Origin: DAIDHZ01 sp035480255
GTDB lineage: Bacteria; Chlamydiota; Chlamydiia; Chlamydiales; SM23-39
Assembly (NCBI GenBank): GCA_964630875.1
Contig: CAZVXF010000018.1
Coordinates: 1 to 29,056, forward strand
Length of the DNA stretch: 29,056 nt
Reading direction: 5' to 3'
Part shown: positions 23,144-29,056 of the stretch, one piece after another
Numbering within the stretch: position 1 is the first letter of the stretch
Layout of the letters: each line of letters opens with the position of its first letter
Position numbers and translations under genes: made by a program
The notes under the pieces: generated by a model
Database searches by the model: none
The model's input: only the letters and a program-made list of their open reading frames with translations
What the model was told of the DNA's origin: nothing

Positions 23144-24710
23144 AATTCAGAATTTAATTTTAGTCGATCGAGCCGAAATTGCTTTTGAGAATGGTCTTAA
23201 TATTCTTACTGGTGAAACGGGGGCTGGTAAATCAGCCATTCTTTCTGCCATTCGATTAATTGCTGGAGAAAGAGCAGATCCTGGACTCATTGGTAAACAT
23301 GGAGAAATTGCGATTGTAGAAGCTGCGTTATCGGTCTATTCTATGCCGGAAGAGTTAGAAAAGCCAGAGGAGGGTACTCCCCTCATTATACGAAGAGAAA
23401 TTTCCAAACTGGGCAAAAACCGCTGCTTTGCAAATGATCAACAAATTAGTCTAAACACTTTGCGCCAAATCGTCGGTCATTCCTTTGAAATCGTCGATCA
23501 ATCAAGCTCTCATCTGTTAAGTTCACTGAATACGCAAAGAACGATCCTGGATACTTATTGCGAAACAATTCCTCTCATTCAAAAACTAGAAACATCTTTT
23601 CATGAGCAGCAACTTCTTCAAAAAAGAAATGACGAGCTTCTGGAAATGAGCGAAACCAGGACTCGTGATCTTCAATGGCTAGAAGAAGATTTACAATTCA
23701 TCGAAGAGGTTCACTGGAAAGAAGATGAAGAAGAAAAACTGCACTCACAACATCATCTTTTGACGCATTCGCAAGAATTGATCGAAAAAATGGATTCTCT
23801 TGCTACTCTTTTGAATGAGATTCCAATGAATAAAGCAGCTCAATTACTTGATCGTTGCGCAATGCTTGATTCTTCTCTTCGACCACAAGCAGAAACTTTA
23901 AAAAGTATTCGCCTCGAATTAGAGGAAGTTTTAAGAAATATCATTTCTTCGATGAATCGTCTCGAGGCAGATCCGACTTTATTAGGAAAAGTAGAAGAGC
24001 GAATTTCACAAATCGAACAACTCAAGCGCCGCTTTGGGAAAACCTTTTCTGAAGTACAAGAGAAAAAAAGGGCCCTTTTTGAAAAGGTTGAAAAGCTCAA
24101 AAATCTCGAATCAGAATTACAAATAACTCAAAAGCAACTCTCGAAAAAGACGTTAGAAAATCAAGAACTCGCTCAAATCATTCGCGAGAAAAGAAAAAAA
24201 CACGCATCCCCTTTTTCTCATGCGATTCTCAATGAATTGCATAGCTTAAATCTTCCAAACGCTCAATTTTCAATTGAATTTCAGGAATCAAATCTTTGCG
24301 CGCAAGGAATCGATACAATCGCCTTTTTATTTTCAGCAAACGTAGGCCATTTACCTGTACCGATCAGCGATTGCGCAAGCGGAGGAGAGCTCTCAAGACT
24401 TCTCTTCTCAATGAAAGTAATCCTCAGCGGAAAAGAAAACAATGCATGCATTATTTTTGACGAAATTGATAGCAATGTTGGAGGCCAAACGGCATCTATT
24501 CTTGGAGATAAGTTAAAACAAATTTCACAAAAAAAACAGGTGATTTGTGTCACACATTTCGTTCAGGTAGCTCGCCTTGCACAAACGCATTTTGCAGTCA
24601 GAAAGCTCGAGGAGTTAGGGAAAACTCAGGTGAATAAGCTCAACGAATCTGAAAAACAACAAGAGTATCAGCGGATGCTAGGGGTTGTCAAAAATACTAC
24701 TTCCCTATAA
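23127..24710 (+). CDS. recN: DNA repair protein RecN
   Basis: A 527-residue SMC-like ATPase of double-strand-break repair. The N-terminal half-ATPase begins MLIQLKIQNLILVDRAEI and has Walker A GETGAGKS (29-36). A long, charged coiled-coil region fills about 150-360. The C-terminal half has the ABC signature SGGELSRLLF, Walker B ACIIFDEID and the H-loop VICVTHFVQVARLA. The family usually has about 550 residues, so this is slightly short but complete. The ATG at 23127 lies inside rnhC (17-nt overlap), giving translational coupling; an in-frame extension to 23073 would add 18 residues not typical of RecN. Confidence 0.95.
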   Translation: MLIQLKIQNLILVDRAEIAFENGLNILTGETGAGKSAILSAIRLIAGERADPGLIGKHGEIAIVEAALSVYSMPEELEKPEEGTPLIIRREISKLGKNRCFANDQQISLNTLRQIVGHSFEIVDQSSSHLLSSLNTQRTILDTYCETIPLIQKLETSFHEQQLLQKRNDELLEMSETRTRDLQWLEEDLQFIEEVHWKEDEEEKLHSQHHLLTHSQELIEKMDSLATLLNEIPMNKAAQLLDRCAMLDSSLRPQAETLKSIRLELEEVLRNIISSMNRLEADPTLLGKVEERISQIEQLKRRFGKTFSEVQEKKRALFEKVEKLKNLESELQITQKQLSKKTLENQELAQIIREKRKKHASPFSHAILNELHSLNLPNAQFSIEFQESNLCAQGIDTIAFLFSANVGHLPVPISDCASGGELSRLLFSMKVILSGKENNACIIFDEIDSNVGGQTASILGDKLKQISQKKQVICVTHFVQVARLAQTHFAVRKLEELGKTQVNKLNESEKQQEYQRMLGVVKNTTSL

Positions 24711-24713
24711 ATT
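24685..24713 (+). promoter_or_regulatory. Putative promoter inside the 3' end of recN
   Basis: TTGTCA (24685-24690, 5/6), a 17-nt spacer, then TAAATT (24708-24713, 4/6), ending 9 nt before the ATG of the barrel protein gene. It would allow that gene to be transcribed independently of rnhC-recN. Confidence 0.35.
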
Positions 24714-24722
24714 CTTACGAGC

Positions 24723-25640
24723 ATGAAGTATTATCTCTTAGCATTTTGTCTCTTTTCATCTTTGTATGCGCAGGAAGAGTGCTGCGAAGAAGTGGTTGTT
24801 GCAGCTGAAGAACCATCGCGCTCACTTTGGGACTATCATCCGCTTCATATCGGGGGAAATACGATTTACATAGGTGAAGCAGAGGTAAGCCCAAGAAAAG
24901 GCCATGAGGACGGACATCTTCGCTTTAATAAAACCAATGCGTTCCTTTTCATGTTGCTTCCGATCAGTGCCGAAACCTATTTTTTCCCGCGTGTTGAATG
25001 GAATCGTTTCACAATGGACTGGAATGAAAATCCGAAGTTTAGCCAAACTCACTTTTACTATTTACAATTTGGCCTCACCATGTACTCCATTGCTCTTGAA
25101 AAATGGCGATGGATTCTGCGTGCCGACTACAATCTGGACACAAAACATTTCTCTAAACCAGGATTGTATGGTTTAACTACAGGACTTTTATGGGGATCTT
25201 ACCAGATCCACAGAAAGTGGCATTATCATGTAGGTGCAACAGGATATTTTGGCCTCGAAGGATCAACAATTTATCCAATCATTGGTGCCGATTACGCCCC
25301 CAATAAAAAGTGGCTGATTCAGGCCATATTTCCGTTCAGTTATTTTGTGCAGTATCGATTCCGAGATTGGTGCAAAGTAGCGATTAAAGGACGACCTTTA
25401 AAGGAACGCTTTCGAGTTGGTAAACATCAAGAGCAACCTCAGTCAGTATTCAATTACTCTTCCATGGGCGCTGAGTGCAATGTCGTGTTCGAGCAAAAAG
25501 ATCGCATCGAATTTGAACTATATGCGGGCTATAACTGGGGCGGAAAATTTTATATCAAAGATCGTGAAGGACACCACGCCTACTACACAGATATAGGCGG
25601 CGCGCCTTATGTGGGTGCCAACATCGATTACGCTTTTTAA
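24723..25640 (+). CDS. Predicted outer-membrane beta-barrel protein, family not recognised
   Basis: A 305-residue protein. It has a classical signal peptide (MKYYLLAFCLFSSLYA, then QEE) and alternating hydrophobic/aromatic strands rich in Tyr, Trp and Phe across the rest. It ends in Phe (YVGANIDYAF), the C-terminal signature recognised by the barrel assembly machinery. A Cys pair sits near the mature N-terminus (EECCEE). It resembles the DUF6268-like barrels I know from other phyla, but I cannot confirm this. The neighbour position suggests it might correspond to CT007 of C. trachomatis; that is a guess from order. Its stop codon shares the palindrome TTAA with the convergent FKBP gene stop. 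Confidence 0.75.
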   Translation: MKYYLLAFCLFSSLYAQEECCEEVVVAAEEPSRSLWDYHPLHIGGNTIYIGEAEVSPRKGHEDGHLRFNKTNAFLFMLLPISAETYFFPRVEWNRFTMDWNENPKFSQTHFYYLQFGLTMYSIALEKWRWILRADYNLDTKHFSKPGLYGLTTGLLWGSYQIHRKWHYHVGATGYFGLEGSTIYPIIGADYAPNKKWLIQAIFPFSYFVQYRFRDWCKVAIKGRPLKERFRVGKHQEQPQSVFNYSSMGAECNVVFEQKDRIEFELYAGYNWGGKFYIKDREGHHAYYTDIGGAPYVGANIDYAF

Positions 25641-26056
25641 TCGGCGTCAATGACTTTTACGTCAAAGCGGAGCGATTTTCCAGCTAATGGATGATTGAAA
25701 TCAAGGATTACTTTTTCATCTTTAATTTGATGAACACGGATTGGATAGACGCCGCCTGCTGGATCTTGAATTCCGAGGACTGCGCCAACTTCCCGATAAA
25801 TCTCTGGAATTGTTTCAAGCGCAACTTCACGGTAAGCATCATGGACCACGTGTCCATAAGCCTCTTCAGGCTTCAATATTATTTGCTTAGCATCGCCAAT
25901 GTTCATTCCTAATAAAGAAACTTCGAGTGCTGGGAATACTTGATGAGCGCCTAGGACAAATACAAGAGGAGCTTCGCCGATATTGCTATCAATTTGCGTT
26001 CCATCCTCTAAACAGACTGTATATTCTAGTGAAATTTTTTGGCCATTCTCGATCAT
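25637..26056 (-). CDS. SlyD-like FKBP peptidyl-prolyl isomerase
   Basis: A 139-residue FKBP of the SlyD type. The FKBP half begins MIENGQKISLEYTVCLEDGTQID and has PLVFVLGAHQVFPALEVSLLGM, with an inserted chaperone flap (about residues 68-120) beginning KPEEAYG, and returns to the fold with LDFNHPLAGKSLRFDVKV. Such proteins catalyse proline isomerisation and act as folding chaperones in the cytoplasm. The His/Cys-rich metal-binding tail of E. coli SlyD is absent. It has a strong ribosome binding site (GGGGAG) and its own promoter upstream. Confidence 0.9.
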   Translation of the reverse strand: MIENGQKISLEYTVCLEDGTQIDSNIGEAPLVFVLGAHQVFPALEVSLLGMNIGDAKQIILKPEEAYGHVVHDAYREVALETIPEIYREVGAVLGIQDPAGGVYPIRVHQIKDEKVILDFNHPLAGKSLRFDVKVIDAD

Positions 26057-26080
26057 CTAAACTCTCCCCTTATGAAATTC

Positions 26081-26109
26081 CTTATTGAGGATTCAAAGAA
26101 GAGAGTCAA
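26081..26109 (-). promoter_or_regulatory. Promoter of the SlyD-like FKBP gene
   Basis: On the minus strand, TTGACT (26104-26109, 5/6), a 17-nt spacer, then AATAAG (26081-26086, 4/6). It leaves a leader of roughly 20 nt carrying GGGGAG before the ATG, a conventional arrangement. Confidence 0.5.
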
Positions 26110-26116
26110 GAAAATC

Positions 26117-26797
26117 TTAACCAATTAAGAAAATAGCCGGTTCCTTCCCTATGGAAATATCTTTCCACGCAGAGACTGCTTTCGTTAACACACGTTGCTC
26201 GGGGCTGGTGAGTGAGCTCGCAATGCAAAGCAGAGTCGTTGGCAAAAGCACATCTTTGATCGTATCTAACATTTTAGCGGATCGATAAGGCGCTTCAATC
26301 CAAATTTGAGTCCCCTTTTGTTTCTCAAGTTCTTTCAGCTTTGCACTCAGCTCGCTTGAATCTCTTGGAAGATAGCCATGAAAAGTGAAATTCTGACCTG
26401 AAAATCCTGAAAGCTGCAAAGCCATTGCAATCGAGCAGGGACCCATGAAGGTTTCGATGGATAGATTCTTTTGGTGCGCTAGAAAGACAAGATCAGAACC
26501 GGGATCTGCGATACAGGGTAAGCCCGCATCTGAAATGAGTCCCCAAACTTCTCCATTTATGATCGGCTCAAGCAGTCTTGCCAGTTCATTTTTTTGCGTA
26601 TGTTCATTCAAAAGGCGAAGCGGCATTTGCACCATTTGTTCATGAGATAAAAAGCGACGCAAATACCTTCGCGCGCTTTTCTCAGACTCTGCAATCAGTC
26701 CCTGTATTTGCATGACAGCCTGTCCGACAGATGGAGGAAGGTCCGTTGCAAGTGTTTCATCGAGCATATTTGGCAATAAAAAAAGTTTACCTGACAT
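26117..26797 (-). CDS. RsmI-family SAM methyltransferase
   Basis: A 226-residue methyltransferase of the tetrapyrrole-methylase (class III) fold. Motifs are ISDAGLPCIADPG (88-100), MGPCSIAMALQLSG (118-131) and FTFHGYLP (137-144). RsmI proper 2'-O-methylates C1402 of 16S rRNA, but the N-terminus here (KLFLLPNMLDE) departs from the usual VATPIGNLxD motif and the protein is about 55 residues shorter. It matches the shorter YraL-like group seen in chlamydiae (CT048 in my memory). The substrate may therefore differ. The start overlaps the end of holA by 11 nt; an in-frame extension to 26905 is inside holA and unlikely. Confidence 0.8.
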   Translation of the reverse strand: MSGKLFLLPNMLDETLATDLPPSVGQAVMQIQGLIAESEKSARRYLRRFLSHEQMVQMPLRLLNEHTQKNELARLLEPIINGEVWGLISDAGLPCIADPGSDLVFLAHQKNLSIETFMGPCSIAMALQLSGFSGQNFTFHGYLPRDSSELSAKLKELEKQKGTQIWIEAPYRSAKMLDTIKDVLLPTTLLCIASSLTSPEQRVLTKAVSAWKDISIGKEPAIFLIG

Positions 26798-27740
26798 ATA
26801 AACTCGCTTTGAAGAAATCAAAAAGTGCAATTGGATCGACCGAACCTGAGCGAGAAAGAGTTTCAATTTTGTATAACACGTCGAGTCCCTTTTTAAAATA
26901 AGCATACCCTTTGCGGACGACTTGCTCTCTTCTTTTTTCCAAGATTTTTGGCCACATTTTGGGAAAATAAGGTGTCCATTCAGAAAAAGAAGTACCCGCC
27001 TCTAATAGACTTGCGATTTTAAGACCCACTTGGAGTTGAGAGCGGAGAGAAAAAAGAATCGGAACAAATTGAGATGGATCAACACGTGCATCCTCCCCTT
27101 CCCATATGATTGCCTCAGCGATTTGCCATGGCGTTTCGAGATCACTTGTTGCTGAAAGACAAAAAATATCAGTTCGTTCAATGCTCTTTCGATCGCCCAC
27201 AAAACAGATCAATTTTTTCACTTCTTGGGAAAGTGTCGGTAAATCCATTCCTACTTTCTCAATGATTAGCCTCGATGCGTCACTGGAAAGAATCTTCCCC
27301 TCTTGTTTTGCAAGTGCGCATAGAGTGTCTACGATCCTCTTCTCTTTTTCCCACGGTTTTTCTTCGCTCATATCGAAGACAACACCCTTTTTTTCCACCA
27401 CTTTTGAAAGGGGGGTTTTTCCTCGGGAGCCTAACAGAAGGAAACCTGCGATTGAATTTTTCTCCAAAAATTCTGCGATCATGTCCACTTCTTTTTTCTT
27501 TAAGGACTCACACTCATCTAACAGAGCAAGCGTTTGTCCTCCAAAAAGAGGCGGACTCATCAAAGCATCAAATAAAGCTCCGCAATCGACATCTGCTGAA
27601 AAAGTTTGCGCAAAACAAGGGATTTTTTGAATGACCTTCTGCAATACATCGAAGCGCTCTTGGTCAGAAGGAATGATGACTAAAAAGACGCGTGCTTCTC
27701 CGATCGTCTGTTCAAAGTCCTTGAGATTTTGGCATTTCAT
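26787..27740 (-). CDS. holA: DNA polymerase III delta subunit
   Basis: A 317-residue clamp-loader subunit that opens the beta clamp. The N-terminal AAA-like domain starts NLKDFEQTIGEARVFLVIIPSD and includes LFGGQTLALLDECESLKKK; the central domain has ADPs of the HolA pattern (MDLPTLSQEVKKLI), and the C-terminal collar is helical (GSVDPIALFDFFKASLYVR). The nucleotide-binding Walker A is degenerate, as expected for delta. Sequence similarity within the family is low, so the call rests on domain order and the neighbouring rsmI, which matches the CT047-CT048 order. A near-consensus promoter places transcription start at the ATG, with no Shine-Dalgarno. Confidence 0.85.
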   Translation of the reverse strand: MKCQNLKDFEQTIGEARVFLVIIPSDQERFDVLQKVIQKIPCFAQTFSADVDCGALFDALMSPPLFGGQTLALLDECESLKKKEVDMIAEFLEKNSIAGFLLLGSRGKTPLSKVVEKKGVVFDMSEEKPWEKEKRIVDTLCALAKQEGKILSSDASRLIIEKVGMDLPTLSQEVKKLICFVGDRKSIERTDIFCLSATSDLETPWQIAEAIIWEGEDARVDPSQFVPILFSLRSQLQVGLKIASLLEAGTSFSEWTPYFPKMWPKILEKRREQVVRKGYAYFKKGLDVLYKIETLSRSGSVDPIALFDFFKASLYVR

Positions 27741-27748
27741 ACATGACT

Positions 27749-27776
27749 ACTATACTAAAACTGAGTACTCTGTCAA
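27749..27776 (-). promoter_or_regulatory. holA promoter, near-consensus
   Basis: On the minus strand, TTGACA (27771-27776, 6/6), a 16-nt spacer, then TATAGT (27749-27754, 5/6), ending 8 nt before the ATG at 27740. It is the best promoter in the window and predicts a leader of at most a few bases. Confidence 0.65.
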
Positions 27777-27789
27777 ATTCAAAAAAGTC

Positions 27790-27818
27790 TTGTCATCAAA
27801 ATGTTGAATCTTTAACTT
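27790..27818 (+). promoter_or_regulatory. Weak promoter candidate of the MOMP-like gene
   Basis: TTGTCA (27790-27795, 5/6), a 17-nt spacer, then TAACTT (27813-27818, 3/6), ending 6 nt before the ATG. The poor -10 makes this tentative; the spacing agrees with other gene starts in the window. Confidence 0.25.
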
Positions 27819-27824
27819 AAATTG

Positions 27825-28790
27825 ATGATTTTCTACTGTCTATTGGCTGTTTCTTCTATCGTTTCCATAGACAATCTAGAACCATTGGTTGCAGATTGTC
27901 AGTTTTGCACTGAAAATCCCGTTCCAATGTGCGATGCATATTTGAAGCCATGTACCTATTCACCGTTTCGCTGCGACAATTTCTGGACAGGATTTGAGAT
28001 TCTCATTTGGCGAGCATGCGAGGATGGATTTTCGAACAGTTTCGGAGATGTTTCAATTGTTAACAAAATAGCTGGAATCTTAACAACGACAACGTTTACT
28101 CAAACCAATAAAGATCTCGATTTTGATTGGGATGCAGCTTTTAGAGCAAGTATTGGATATGATTTTGCGCATTGTGGAACAGATCTTGGCTTTTATTGGA
28201 CACGCTTTTATCAAAAAACCAATACTCGAGATGGAATCAATCGCGCACACTGGCAGCTCCATTTTGATACGATCGATGGGGCCTGTGGACACCATTTCTG
28301 GGTCGATACTTGTATTGATCTATTCCCTTTTGCAACCCTTCGATATGCGCAAATTGCCCAAAGATTAAACATCGATCTGAAAACAATCTATACAGCTCCG
28401 ACAGAAATAACCCATATTACGACAACGAGTCGAAATGGTCAAAAACTTAGGGCTTTAGGGCCCATTTTTGGGTTAAAAACGGATTGGTATTTACGATGTG
28501 GCTTCAGTATTTACGGAACAATCGATACAGGCATTCTCTATGGGTATTTTAAAACTGAAAATCAAAATGAAGATCGAAGTTTAGCTGTTTCTAAAATGAC
28601 TCATTGCAAAGGTCATTCCTGCGCATCGCCATTTGTGATCGATCTCGGAATTGGAATTCGCTATGAAACGCAATATGTCACCTTGAGAACTGGTTTAGAA
28701 CATCATCGCTATTCAGAGTTTAACCAAATCGGTTGTCCCGGAAGCTTGAATTTATTCGGAGCAAATCTGGGATTAGAAATTCATTACTAA
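27825..28790 (+). CDS. MOMP-like cysteine-rich outer membrane protein
   Basis: A 321-residue predicted porin-type barrel. The N-terminus is hydrophobic (MIFYCLLAVSSIVSI) but lacks the usual basic residues of a signal peptide. The mature part has 13 Cys, five of them clustered in the first 50 residues (DCQFC, PMC, KPC, FRC), which suits disulfide cross-linking of the chlamydial cell envelope. The WTGFEILIWRACEDG stretch, the many aromatic strands and the terminal LGLEIHY resemble the Legionella-OMP-like MOMP family that is expanded in Waddlia and Simkania; assignment is by pattern. ATG 27825 is directly preceded by an in-frame TTG, and a stop lies further upstream. Confidence 0.75.
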   Translation: MIFYCLLAVSSIVSIDNLEPLVADCQFCTENPVPMCDAYLKPCTYSPFRCDNFWTGFEILIWRACEDGFSNSFGDVSIVNKIAGILTTTTFTQTNKDLDFDWDAAFRASIGYDFAHCGTDLGFYWTRFYQKTNTRDGINRAHWQLHFDTIDGACGHHFWVDTCIDLFPFATLRYAQIAQRLNIDLKTIYTAPTEITHITTTSRNGQKLRALGPIFGLKTDWYLRCGFSIYGTIDTGILYGYFKTENQNEDRSLAVSKMTHCKGHSCASPFVIDLGIGIRYETQYVTLRTGLEHHRYSEFNQIGCPGSLNLFGANLGLEIHY

Positions 28791-28805
28791 AGGTTCTGTA
28801 AACAA

Positions 28806-28825
28806 CTCTCGCGTAAACGCGAAAG
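28806..28825 (-). repeat. Right-end hairpin of the IS200/IS605-type element
   Basis: On the minus strand CTTTCGCG-TTTA-CGCGAGAG folds into an 8-bp stem (one G-U pair) with a 4-nt loop, 2 nt after the tnpB stop codon. Such hairpins are bound by TnpA at the right end and also form the 3' part of the TnpB guide RNA (omega RNA). Confidence 0.6.
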
Positions 28826-28827
28826 CT

Positions 28828-29056
28828 TTATCGTCCGTTTATAGCGGCGATATGCCGGCGGTTTACATCGCCAGTTGTCCCATCGACAGATAGGCCAAGC
28901 CTCAGAATATTTCGACTTGCATTCAAGTCGCTGTGCTGTAGGCTACCACAGTGAGTACAAGAGAAACGATGTTTGATACATTGGCCCAAGGCAAGACAAC
29001 GAGTGTCTAATCCCGTAATTTCGCATGCTTTTGACCGCGTGAAAGCCTCGCGATTG
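28828..29056 (-). CDS. tnpB: TnpB C-terminal fragment (RNA-guided nuclease of IS200/IS605 type)
   Basis: The open frame runs off the window edge and encodes the last 75 residues. The end of the RuvC domain is recognisable: a CTHCG zinc-knuckle half followed by HSDLNASRNILRLGLS, where the Asp of DLNAS is the third catalytic residue. The first zinc-knuckle half is unusual: instead of CxxCG, the segment ACEITGLDTRCLALGQC has scattered cysteines. TnpB is an RNA-guided DNA nuclease that uses an RNA from the element's right end. The tail after the motif (VDGTTGDVNRRHIAAINGR) is short. Whether the full gene is intact cannot be seen. Confidence 0.75.
   Translation of the reverse strand, partial: NREAFTRSKACEITGLDTRCLALGQCIKHRFSCTHCGSLQHSDLNASRNILRLGLSVDGTTGDVNRRHIAAINGR

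Larger units (their letters stand above)
28791..29056 (-). mobile_element. IS200/IS605-type element, right end (truncated by window)
   Basis: The last 266 bases hold the 3' part of a tnpB gene on the minus strand and, after its stop, a hairpin typical of IS200/IS605 right ends. No inverted terminal repeat is expected for this class. The left end and any tnpA lie outside the window, and the exact right boundary between 28791 and about 28805 cannot be fixed. The sequence is visibly richer in GC than its neighbours. Confidence 0.7.

Noticed and set aside
26798..26905. N-terminal extension of the RsmI-like protein
   Set aside because: It lies fully inside holA and does not resemble the family; ATG 26797 fits.
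27106..27634. Long plus-strand reading frames opposite holA
   Set aside because: Antisense shadows with no ribosome binding site and no recognisable domain.
1..29056. CRISPR array, rRNA genes or prophage
   Set aside because: No regularly spaced repeats, rRNA segments or phage structural genes were seen.

Overview
This 29 kb AT-rich window looks like chromosome from a member of the Chlamydiae outside the classical Chlamydiaceae (Parachlamydia, Waddlia or Simkania type). The evidence is the block cydB-cydA / dacA-cdaR / lpxL / rodZ / rnhC, which matches the order I recall around CT008-CT014 of Chlamydia trachomatis. Further support comes from a Pkn1-type kinase with an FGE-sulfatase tail, a RodZ with no periplasmic domain, a holA-rsmI pair like CT047-CT048, and a cysteine-rich MOMP-like barrel of the kind expanded in environmental chlamydiae. 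These comparisons are from memory; no search was run.

Layout. 1-900: tRNA-Val(GAC) on the minus strand, divergent from an MnmM/YtqB-type methyltransferase. 700-2700: an accessory island in which two identical 169-bp elements with 13-bp terminal inverted repeats (MITE-like, apparently inserted at TA) frame one gene for a protein with 35-residue tandem repeats. 2770-4820: minus-strand operon nusB-murB-PHP phosphoesterase. 4890-7869: a DEDDh exonuclease convergent with cydAB. 8005-9447: a TolC-family protein. 9508-14676: a compact plus-strand operon dacA-cdaR-glycosyltransferase-lpxL-rsmE, linking c-di-AMP synthesis to lipid A/LPS assembly. 14664-17895: pyruvate kinase divergent from a fused OppD-OppF ATPase. 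17876-22023: minus-strand rodZ-pkn1-APC permease. 22247-25640: rnhC-recN and an unrecognised outer-membrane barrel. 25637-27740: an FKBP gene, then holA-rsmI. 27825-28790: the MOMP-like gene. 28791 to the end: the right end of an IS200/IS605-type element with the C-terminus of TnpB.

Themes. (1) At most transcription-unit heads a -10-like box ends 6-9 nt (usually 7) before the start codon and there is no Shine-Dalgarno, suggesting leaderless mRNAs; a few genes (rodZ, the FKBP gene, mnmM, the APC permease) instead have a clear purine-rich ribosome binding site. (2) Four convergent gene pairs overlap at their stop codons. (3) Several enzymes have lost a canonical catalytic residue: the kinase HRD Asp, the last Asp of the DEDDh exonuclease, and the phospho-His of the pyruvate kinase tail domain. 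(4) The mobile DNA is MITE-like and TnpB-like. I saw no CRISPR array, rRNA or phage genes.
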